A stretch of 6,313 nucleotides of DNA, from contig CALHZJ010000079.1 in assembly GCA_938041005.1 (NCBI GenBank), positions 1 through 6,313 on the forward strand. Direction: 5' to 3'. Source of the DNA: an uncultured Candidatus Saccharibacteria bacterium. GTDB taxonomy: Bacteria > Patescibacteriota > Saccharimonadia > Saccharimonadales > Saccharimonadaceae. The position numbers were made by a program, and so were the translations under genes. The notes under the pieces were generated by a model. That model searched no databases, was not told the DNA's origin, and worked only from the letters and a program-made list of their open reading frames with translations. Positions 1 to 5,754 of the stretch are shown here, one piece after another (within the stretch, counting starts at the first letter, position 1; every line of letters begins with the position of its first letter).

Positions 1-221
1 CCACGCCGAACAATACGCGTCGAAACCGACTCGCAGCGCGCCTTAACAGTAACTTTTCCCGGCTGAAGATCTGCGATATTAACCGCGGTTGAATAGTCGT
101 CATATGCTCGCGGCAAAAAATCCAAAGCGTCGGAAATCGTTTTAAGGCCAGCCGCCGCTAGAGCCTGGGCGGTTTTCGGTCCAACGCCTTTAATTTGCTC
201 GAGAGGAGTTGTTAATTTCAT
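1..221 (-). CDS. recG: ATP-dependent DNA helicase RecG, N-terminal fragment (cut by window edge)
   Basis: RecG is a superfamily 2 helicase that remodels stalled replication forks and Holliday junctions. Only the first 73 codons are in the window, plus two bases of a Gly codon; the gene continues past the left edge. The visible protein starts MKLTTPLEQIKGVGPKTAQA, with a helix-hairpin-helix-like GVGPKTA at residues 12-18, then LPRAYDDYS at 36-44 and a beta-rich stretch (LQPGKVTVKARCESVSTRIVRR, about 52-73) that begins the OB-fold wedge domain. LPRxYxD followed by LxPGxxVTV is the usual RecG wedge signature. There is little sequence before this motif, so this is the short form without a long N-terminal extension. 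The ATG follows the TAG stop of the HAD gene directly, with no obvious Shine-Dalgarno at the right distance, so translation is probably coupled to the upstream gene. The helicase motifs lie outside the window, so the call rests on the wedge domain only. Confidence 0.88.
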   Translation of the reverse strand, partial: MKLTTPLEQIKGVGPKTAQALAAAGLKTISDALDFLPRAYDDYSTAVNIADLQPGKVTVKARCESVSTRIVRR

Positions 222-977
222 CTACGAAACGGCGTTGATGCCTTCCAGAGCGTAAGCCGTATCTTCCCAGCCTCTCACGCCGATTGAATCTACACCCATT
301 TGCTTCACTGGAAAATCATTACCGCCTTCTTCAATTTTATCGCCAAAGAACAGCGTCTCCTCTTTCGACCAGCCATTCAGTTCAAGCAACCTGCCAATTC
401 CATAAGCCTTATCAATTCCCGGAAGCGTGATGTCAGTGCTAGTCGTACCACCAATTCGCACTTCAAGCCCAGGTAACTTCTCCGCAACCTTGTCACGATA
501 TATCGGACGGACATCCTTATATTTTTCAGCCCACTCATATTTATCTTCAGGCGTAGCTTGCTGCCCCAAAGCCGACATAGTAATCTGGCTGTGTCGATCT
601 TCAATTATTTCACCCGTAGGATTCTCGCACCAAATGCCCATTTCCTTCGCAACTTCTTCCAGCGCCGCAGTTATCTGAGTTTTTTGTTCATCAGACAAAT
701 CGTTCGCATACTGAATTTTCCATTCATCATCAGCGGTGTCAAATCGATAATATCGAGTTCCGCAAGTTGGCATCGCGTGGAATTTCTGAAGCAACTCTGG
801 AGTAACGTTCAATCTATCAATCACCTGCTTCTTTATCTGTTGAAACGTGCCGCCAGTAATCACGCAAACGTCATAATTCTCAAGTAATCGACTAAGAATC
901 CCCGCCATACGGTCGCTAATTGGTGATTTTGTAATTGCTAGCGTATCGTCCAAGTCAAACCCGATAATTTTTTTCAT
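222..977 (-). CDS. HAD-IIB family hydrolase, eukaryotic phosphomannomutase-like
   Basis: This 251-residue HAD-superfamily protein resembles the eukaryotic PMM1/PMM2 phosphomannomutases rather than the bacterial ManB/AlgC type. Motif I is FDLDDTL (nucleophile D8, acid/base D10), motif II is ITGG (40-43), motif III is K190 in GIDKAYG, and motif IV is FFGDKIEEGGND (210-221; D213, N220, D221). The type-IIB cap spans roughly residues 85-185 and includes EDRHSQITMSALGQ (126-139) and GGTTSTD (176-182). Length matches PMM (about 245-260). The chemistry is either 1-to-6 phosphate transfer on mannose or glucose phosphate, or simple sugar-phosphate hydrolysis. Two of three phosphate-binding arginines of human PMM2 look replaced (Q139, K146; recalled alignment), so mutase activity is uncertain. 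The start overlaps the tyrS stop by one base (TAATG) and has a strong Shine-Dalgarno, GGGGGAG, 8 nt upstream. It is cytosolic, with no signal or membrane segment. Family call sure; substrate not. Confidence 0.85.
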   Translation of the reverse strand: MKKIIGFDLDDTLAITKSPISDRMAGILSRLLENYDVCVITGGTFQQIKKQVIDRLNVTPELLQKFHAMPTCGTRYYRFDTADDEWKIQYANDLSDEQKTQITAALEEVAKEMGIWCENPTGEIIEDRHSQITMSALGQQATPEDKYEWAEKYKDVRPIYRDKVAEKLPGLEVRIGGTTSTDITLPGIDKAYGIGRLLELNGWSKEETLFFGDKIEEGGNDFPVKQMGVDSIGVRGWEDTAYALEGINAVS

Positions 978-2197
978 TATTCATTCTCCCCCATAATTAA
1001 TACGAACGTGTTTTTACCCTTCTTCAGTAGCGACGTGTCATTGACGACTTTATTTTCAGCAAGTTTTTCGCCGTTTAGGCCAATAGCTCCAGATTTTAAC
1101 AATCGCTTTGCTTCGCCGTTAGAGCCAACCGCCCCAGATTCTACCAGCGCTTCAATCACATCAATTCCAGCGTCAACGCAAGGAATTTCTTCAGCCAAAG
1201 CGCCTAAATCATCGTTCGACAATTTCTTAAAATCGCCGCCACCAAACAAAACTTCAGTTACGCGCTCAACAGATTCACGACGCGCGCTACCATGAACAAT
1301 GTCAGTAACTTCACGAGCCAAAACCTTCTGAGCCGAACGCGCACCCGGATTAACGGCGTGATTTTCAGCAATAGCTTCAATGGTATCGCGGTCCAACATC
1401 GTAAATATCTTCATATATTCAATCGCGCTCTCGTCATCAACATTCAGCCAGAATTGATAGAATTTATAGACGCTGGTTTTATTTTCATCAAGCCAAACCG
1501 CGCCACCTTCAGATTTACCGAATTTACGACCAGTCGACTTATTGATAAGTAGCGGTGCAGTCATTGCGTAGACTTCGGTGTTTTCTTTTTTACGAATCAA
1601 ATCCACGCCGGATAATAAATTACCCCATTGATCCGATCCACCAATTTGCAGATTAACGCCATATTGATTAAACAGATGCCAAAAATCATAGCCCTGAAGC
1701 AAAGTATAAGTGAATTCCGCAAAGCTCAAGCCCTTGCCATTATTAATGCGCGCCTTGAAAAATTCGCGGCTCACCAAATCCGCCATATTGAAATTCTTAC
1801 CGATATCGCGAAGAAACGGCAGCAATTCCAGCTCAGCCAGCCAATCAGCGTTATCAACCAAAGTAAAATCTCGTCCAGCAAAGATTCGCGAAACTTGGGA
1901 TTTTAAGGCTTGCTTGTTATGTTCAATTTCCTCATACGAAAGCAGATTTCGTTCTTCCGTGTCGCGCATATCGCCAATCATTCCCGTACCGCCGCCAACG
2001 AGCAAAAACACTTTATGTCCGCGCTCCAAAAAATGTCGAACCATCATATAAACCGCCAAATGCCCAACATGCAAGCTGTCCGCCGAAGGATCCGTCCCCA
2101 AATAGAGCGTGAAATTCTCCGAATCGATAAGTTTGTCGTCAGTAAATGTGGTCTGATTCCAGAATCCACGCCATTGTAATTCTTCTGATAATTTCAT
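977..2197 (-). CDS. tyrS: Tyrosyl-tRNA synthetase
   Basis: Cytosolic class I aminoacyl-tRNA synthetase that charges tRNA-Tyr with tyrosine using ATP. The 406-residue protein has the complete bacterial layout. LYLGTDPSADSLHVGH at 31-46 holds the HIGH motif (HVGH, 43-46) and tyrosine-binding residues matching Y34 and D38 of the Bacillus enzyme (Y32, D36). YTLLQGYD at 164-171 gives the Y/Q/D tyrosine-recognition set (Y164, Q168, D171). GGSDQWGN is at 187-194, and the KMSKS loop is KFGKS at 225-229. A C-terminal S4 RNA-binding domain covers roughly 338-402 (AKRLLKSGAIGLNGEKL). Bacterial TyrS is usually about 400-425 residues, so this is full length. The ATG is preceded by AAGGAG at 4 nt spacing. 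It is first in the operon tyrS-HAD-recG, overlapping the next gene by one base. Its predicted 5' leader is only about 16 nt, so the T-box regulation seen for many Firmicute tyrS genes is absent. Confidence 0.97.
   Translation of the reverse strand: MKLSEELQWRGFWNQTTFTDDKLIDSENFTLYLGTDPSADSLHVGHLAVYMMVRHFLERGHKVFLLVGGGTGMIGDMRDTEERNLLSYEEIEHNKQALKSQVSRIFAGRDFTLVDNADWLAELELLPFLRDIGKNFNMADLVSREFFKARINNGKGLSFAEFTYTLLQGYDFWHLFNQYGVNLQIGGSDQWGNLLSGVDLIRKKENTEVYAMTAPLLINKSTGRKFGKSEGGAVWLDENKTSVYKFYQFWLNVDDESAIEYMKIFTMLDRDTIEAIAENHAVNPGARSAQKVLAREVTDIVHGSARRESVERVTEVLFGGGDFKKLSNDDLGALAEEIPCVDAGIDVIEALVESGAVGSNGEAKRLLKSGAIGLNGEKLAENKVVNDTSLLKKGKNTFVLIMGENE
986..992 (-). promoter_or_regulatory. Shine-Dalgarno of the HAD gene, inside tyrS
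   Basis: GGGGGAG on the minus strand lies 8 nt before the HAD ATG and is made from the last codons of tyrS (Met-Gly-Glu). It shows that the HAD gene has its own ribosome entry despite overlapping the tyrS stop, and it supports the ATG at 977. Confidence 0.75.
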
Positions 2198-2201
2198 ATC
2201 A

Positions 2202-2207
2202 CTCCTT
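2202..2207 (-). promoter_or_regulatory. Shine-Dalgarno of tyrS
   Basis: AAGGAG on the minus strand sits 4 nt before the tyrS ATG; the run AAGGAGTGA is close to the full anti-SD complement AAGGAGGTGA. It fixes the tyrS start and contrasts with the PBP gene on the other side of the same intergenic region, which has no such site. Confidence 0.85.
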
Positions 2208-2219
2208 TTCTATATAATT

Positions 2220-2248
2220 AGTATAGCAATTTTACAATTGAAGCGAAA
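2220..2248 (-). promoter_or_regulatory. Predicted sigma70-type promoter of the tyrS-HAD-recG operon
   Basis: On the minus strand an extended -10 element TGCTATACT lies at 2228..2220. At 17-bp spacing the -35 position reads TTTCGC (2248..2243), a poor match, so the extended -10 would carry most of the recognition. The predicted start of transcription is near 2213, leaving a leader of about 16 nt that still contains the AAGGAG site. A rival pair, TTGTAA (2237..2232) and TATAGA (2214..2209), would start transcription inside the Shine-Dalgarno and is less likely. Confidence 0.6.
2227..2240. repeat. Short inverted repeat between the divergent promoters
   Basis: CAATT-TTAC-AATTG is a perfect 5-bp inverted repeat with a 4-bp centre. 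It lies in the spacer of the tyrS promoter and touches the -35 box of the PBP promoter, a natural place for an operator. It is short and AT-rich, so it may be chance; no regulator gene is in the window. Confidence 0.3.
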
Positions 2249-2265
2249 CATATGCGTGATATAAT
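2238..2265 (+). promoter_or_regulatory. Predicted sigma70-type promoter of the PBP gene
   Basis: The -35 box is TTGAAG (2238-2243; 4 of 6 consensus bases). It is separated by 16 bp from a perfect -10 box TATAAT (2260-2265), preceded by an extended -10 TG at 2257-2258 (TGATATAAT). Counting the last T as -7 puts +1 at 2272, the first base of the GTG start codon. No Shine-Dalgarno precedes that codon. The -35 region overlaps the divergent tyrS promoter by one base at 2243, so the two sites share polymerase footprint. Confidence 0.8.
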
Positions 2266-2271
2266 AGAATT

Positions 2272-4932
2272 GTGAAGAAAAAGACTACGATAAGCACCGC
2301 CGGACACGGCTCAAGCGATAAGAAATCTCCGTCGAAACGGATGAACTTATATGCCAATTTGGCGCAGAAACATAAGACTAAAAAAGACAAGGACGCGCGC
2401 GAACGAGCGGAATATTTGGCGACTTTGCCGAAACATCCCGTAAAGCGATTCTTTTATCGATTACATCCGAAGCGGCTAGCGAAATATTGGTTCTCCAAGC
2501 GCGGCGGACTGATGGCTCTGAAAATTCTTGGCGTCGGTATTTTGTTGATATTGCTACTTATCGGCGGAATGTTCGCCTATTTCCGTAAAGACCTCGATAA
2601 AATTCGCCCTGGCGAGCTTGCTAAGCGTGTTCAAACGACTGTCACTAAATATTACGACCGCAACGACAATTTGCTTTGGGAAGATAAAGGCACGGGCAAT
2701 TATCAATTGGTCGTTGAATCTGACCAGATTAGCGACTATTTGAAAAAAGCCACTGTCGCAATTGAAGACCGAAACTTCTACAATCACCACGGCATCAGTA
2801 TTAGCGGTATGTTGCGCGCAATGCTCTCAACTGCTTCACGACGCCAAGTTCAGGGTGGATCAACTCTGACACAGCAGCTAGTCAAGCAAGTCTTCTTCGC
2901 AGATGAGGCCGGCGACCGATCAATTAGCGGTATTCCTCGAAAGATCAAGGAAATCATCCTCGCAATTGAAGTCGAACGCATGTATAGCAAAGACCAAATC
3001 TTATCACTATACCTGAATGAATCTCCATACGGCGGTCGTCGTAACGGCGCAGAATCTGCCGCTCAGACATACTTTGGTAAGCACGCTAAAGATCTGACGC
3101 TGGCGGAAGCGGCGCTAATTGCTGGTATTCCACAGAATCCAACTTACTATAATCCATACAACACCGCTGGAAATAAGGCTTTAATTGCCCGACAACATAC
3201 AGTTCTGGATTACATGGCTGAGCAAGGCGTTATTACCAAGGATGAGGCTGAAAAAGCTAAAAAGATTGACATTTTAAGCACGCTTAAGCCGCAGACCGAA
3301 CACTTGGAGAATATTAAGGCTCCTCACTTCCTATTGATGGTTCGCAATCAGTTGAGTAAAGAGCTTGGCGAATCAGTCGTTGGACGCGGTGGATTGACGA
3401 TTAAGACCACCCTCGACTGGCGTATTCAGGAAAAACTTGAAAATGAGATGAAGTCATTCTTTGCAACGGGTCGACCAGATTCTGTGCGAATTAGTAACGG
3501 CGCCGCAACAGTCGAAGACGTTCAGACTGGACAAATCGTAGCACTTGTTGGTAGCCGTGACTTTAACTACACCGGCTTTGGTCAGGATAACGCCGCAGTT
3601 TCCTATATCCAGCCAGGTTCCACAATTAAGTCACTTGTCTTTGTTCAATTATTTGACAAACACGACAGTAAGCAAGCATACGGTAGCGGCACAGTACTAA
3701 CCGATGAAAATATAGATAGAATATATGGAGCAACCCTACGAAACTGGGATAATAAGTTCATGGGCGCCATCAACATTCGAAGAGCCCTAGCCTTGTCACG
3801 AAACATTCCTGCAGTTAAAGCAGCTTATATTATAGGTGACGGATCTGCAAAGCCTGTCGTTGAGGGAATCCGCAGAATGGGCGATACTAACTATTGCCGA
3901 CAGGAAGAAAATGCCGGTGGTTACGGACTCGGTGCAGCAATCGGCGCATGTGGAACAAAGCAGACAGAATTGGTGAACGCTTACTCAACATTGGCGCGAA
4001 TGGGAGTCCAAAAAGACATTTCAAGTGTTATCGAGGTAAAGAACAGCCAAGGCGAAACTCTGAAAAAATGGAAAGATGAGGGTAAGCAAGTTATCGATTC
4101 GCAATCAGCATACATTGTGAACGATATCTTGTCCGACCGAACCCCTGGACTTCACGGCTGGATGGGCGTCAATGGCGTTCGAACCTCTGCAAAGACCGGT
4201 ACATCCGACAAGGGATCGCAGCCAAAAGACCTCTGGATTATCAACTACAGCCCAGCTCTAGTTATGGGAATGTGGCTCGGAAACTCCGACACCAGCGTGA
4301 TTGGCACATCAGCCTCCAACTACGGCATGCCAGTAATTAGAAGCGTTATGGAATTTGCCCACACCCAAGTTTACGCTAAAGAAGGCAAATGGAAGTCAGG
4401 TCAATGGTACGAGCGACCAAGCGGAATCCAGACTGTCAACGGTGAACTCTATCCGTCATGGTGGAATAAGAGACAAAGTCAATCTACAGAGAAAATTACA
4501 TTCGATAAAGTTTCTAAGAAAAAGGCAACAAACTGTACTCCGGATGGCGCAAAGGAAGAGATTGAAGTGACAAAGATTATTGATCCTTTGACTAAGAAAG
4601 AATCAATTACCGTTCCTTCAGGATACGACGCAAACGCAGAAGATGACGTTCACAAGTGTGACGACACTAAGCCGCAAATTGGAGCAATATCATACACCAA
4701 TAGTGGTAAGAAATATACGATAAATGTCGACGTTACAGCAGGAACTTGGGGCTTATCGGCAATCGAAATTACCGTGGATGGAAAGAGTATTAAGAACTCA
4801 GAAATTACTTCAAGCGGCAAGCAGACCGCCACGGTAGAACTTGATACGGCAGGATCGCACACAGTTTCTGTAACCGTAAGAGACTCTGCATATTACACCG
4901 CCACTTCAACTGGCAGCATCCAAGTTAACTAA
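2272..4932 (+). CDS. Class A penicillin-binding protein (bifunctional transglycosylase/transpeptidase)
   Basis: This PBP1A-type enzyme polymerises lipid II into glycan strands (GT51 domain) and crosslinks them (transpeptidase), anchored in the membrane with catalytic domains outside. Of 886 residues, 1-78 are a basic cytoplasmic tail rich in Lys/Arg, and about 82-103 are a single membrane helix. GT51 spans about 125-300: catalytic Glu E165 in AIEDRNFYNHHG, GGSTLTQQLVKQ (195-206), and RKIKE with probable second Glu E227, followed by YLNESPYGG. The transpeptidase spans about 400-700, with SxxK S450-T-I-K453 (nucleophile S450), SxN S509-R-N511 and KTGT 641-644. A tail of about 185 residues follows; 800-886 look like an Ig-like beta domain. 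All catalytic motifs are intact. The chosen start is GTG at 2272, seven bases after the -10 box, without a Shine-Dalgarno. The next in-frame ATG (2341, residue 24) also lacks a clear one and would leave the membrane helix intact. It is monocistronic, divergent from tyrS. Arginine codon choice changes midway. Confidence 0.95.
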   Translation: MKKKTTISTAGHGSSDKKSPSKRMNLYANLAQKHKTKKDKDARERAEYLATLPKHPVKRFFYRLHPKRLAKYWFSKRGGLMALKILGVGILLILLLIGGMFAYFRKDLDKIRPGELAKRVQTTVTKYYDRNDNLLWEDKGTGNYQLVVESDQISDYLKKATVAIEDRNFYNHHGISISGMLRAMLSTASRRQVQGGSTLTQQLVKQVFFADEAGDRSISGIPRKIKEIILAIEVERMYSKDQILSLYLNESPYGGRRNGAESAAQTYFGKHAKDLTLAEAALIAGIPQNPTYYNPYNTAGNKALIARQHTVLDYMAEQGVITKDEAEKAKKIDILSTLKPQTEHLENIKAPHFLLMVRNQLSKELGESVVGRGGLTIKTTLDWRIQEKLENEMKSFFATGRPDSVRISNGAATVEDVQTGQIVALVGSRDFNYTGFGQDNAAVSYIQPGSTIKSLVFVQLFDKHDSKQAYGSGTVLTDENIDRIYGATLRNWDNKFMGAINIRRALALSRNIPAVKAAYIIGDGSAKPVVEGIRRMGDTNYCRQEENAGGYGLGAAIGACGTKQTELVNAYSTLARMGVQKDISSVIEVKNSQGETLKKWKDEGKQVIDSQSAYIVNDILSDRTPGLHGWMGVNGVRTSAKTGTSDKGSQPKDLWIINYSPALVMGMWLGNSDTSVIGTSASNYGMPVIRSVMEFAHTQVYAKEGKWKSGQWYERPSGIQTVNGELYPSWWNKRQSQSTEKITFDKVSKKKATNCTPDGAKEEIEVTKIIDPLTKKESITVPSGYDANAEDDVHKCDDTKPQIGAISYTNSGKKYTINVDVTAGTWGLSAIEITVDGKSIKNSEITSSGKQTATVELDTAGSHTVSVTVRDSAYYTATSTGSIQVN

Positions 4933-4937
4933 ATAAC

Positions 4938-5744
4938 CTATTGTTTATTCACCAAATTAATCAGCTCAGCCTCGTGTTGAGCTGATGTTTTTGAGCGACC
5001 ATTTGTGCGCTTTTTAGGAACGCTAGCCTTCTGCTTTACAGGTTTTTTCTGTTCAACCACAAGCTTCGCAAACATCATTTTTCCAGCGTCGGTCTGCAAG
5101 CTTCGGATAATCTCAATTTTCTTCGTTTGCCCAATGTAGCGCTTGGCGTTCTCAACAACCACCATCGTTCCATCTTTCAAATAGCCAACCGCTTGATGAG
5201 AATCTTGCCCCTTCTGCGACAGTTCCAAATCCAGCTCGTCACCAGGCAAATAGCTCATCCTCAAACTTTTCGCCAGCTCATTGATATTCAAAACCTTAAC
5301 GCCGTCAACTTGTGCCACCTTATTCAAATTATAATCAAGTGTCAACACTGCTGCATCCATTTCCTTTGCCAATTTCAGTAAGCGCGAATCCACACCTTCA
5401 GGCACGCGAATATTATCGTCATATAACTCGAATGAAGACTTCAAAATATCCTTAAGTTCCTTAACAACATCCATGCCAAATCGCGCCCTTTCACGCTTGT
5501 CATGGTCTGCGCCGTCGGCTAATAATTGCAATTCCGTCAATACGCTCCTCGGCACAATAATTTTTCCCAGCAAAAATCCGGTCTTCGCCAGCTCAGTCAC
5601 TCGCCCATCCATGAGCACTGACGTGTCGACCAAAATCGGCGCCGCGCCCACTGATGAATTTCGTCGCGGTTTTGCCAAGAGATAAACTTCGGCTGCCAAA
5701 CCAAGCAACATTATAATTATTATCAATCCGTAAAAATCTTTCAT
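4938..5744 (-). CDS. Membrane-anchored PIN-TRAM domain protein (YacL-like)
   Basis: This 268-residue protein has an N-terminal membrane helix (about 5-24, YGLIIIIMLLGLAAEVYLLA), a PIN nuclease domain (about 36-160) and a TRAM domain (about 161-230). A Lys-rich tail (231-251) and a short C-terminal end follow. The PIN acidic residues are visible: D40 in VDTS, E71 in LTEL, D119 in GVDSRLLKLAKE and D137 in TLDYNLNKVA. The run LNINELAK, LPGDE, DGTMVVVE and the LQTDAGKMMFA-type ending match the YacL family, whose Bacillus member has several membrane helices; this one has a single helix. A metal-dependent RNase or RNA-binding role at the membrane is inferred from the domains; no substrate is known to me. 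The start is the ATG at 5744 with AAAGGG just upstream. A TTG nine codons earlier overlaps radA and lacks a ribosome site. It follows radA after 10 nt and converges on the PBP gene with 5 nt between stops. Confidence 0.9.
   Translation of the reverse strand: MKDFYGLIIIIMLLGLAAEVYLLAKPRRNSSVGAAPILVDTSVLMDGRVTELAKTGFLLGKIIVPRSVLTELQLLADGADHDKRERARFGMDVVKELKDILKSSFELYDDNIRVPEGVDSRLLKLAKEMDAAVLTLDYNLNKVAQVDGVKVLNINELAKSLRMSYLPGDELDLELSQKGQDSHQAVGYLKDGTMVVVENAKRYIGQTKKIEIIRSLQTDAGKMMFAKLVVEQKKPVKQKASVPKKRTNGRSKTSAQHEAELINLVNKQ
4960..4992 (+). terminator. Intrinsic terminator of the PBP gene, inside the 3' end of the PIN gene
   Basis: ATCAGCTCA (4960-4968) and TGAGCTGAT (4978-4986) form a perfect 9-bp stem around a 9-nt loop. 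A G and five T (4988-4992) follow on the plus strand, the classic rho-independent layout, 27 nt after the PBP stop. The same DNA encodes the residues around SAQHEAELI near the C-terminus of the convergent PIN-TRAM protein. Read on the minus strand the hairpin is followed only by TTAATTT, and termination there would remove the PIN stop codon, so it is assigned to the PBP transcript. Confidence 0.8.
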
Positions 5745-5747
5745 TTT

Positions 5748-5754
5748 TCCCTTT
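5748..5754 (-). promoter_or_regulatory. Shine-Dalgarno deciding the PIN-TRAM start
   Basis: AAAGGGA on the minus strand fills the gap between the radA stop TAG and the PIN-TRAM ATG at 5744, with the GGG 5 bases from the ATG. It favours this ATG over the upstream in-frame TTG at 5771, which lies inside radA and has no purine-rich site before it. Confidence 0.65.

Noticed and set aside
427..887. Plus-strand open frames opposite the HAD gene (427-678, 558-887).
   Set aside because: Antisense to a protein with all HAD motifs intact; their translations are low-complexity Ser/Leu/Ile-rich with no family resemblance.
1008..2179. A chain of open frames on the plus strand opposite tyrS (for example 1008-1295, 1710-2051, 1910-2179).
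   Set aside because: They lie entirely antisense to a clear full-length TyrS, overlap one another in different frames, show no recognisable domain and have no ribosome sites. They come from codon bias of the real gene.
2198..2271. T-box riboswitch or attenuator ahead of tyrS.
   Set aside because: The whole intergenic region is 74 bp and is filled by two promoters; the predicted tyrS leader is about 16 nt, far too short.
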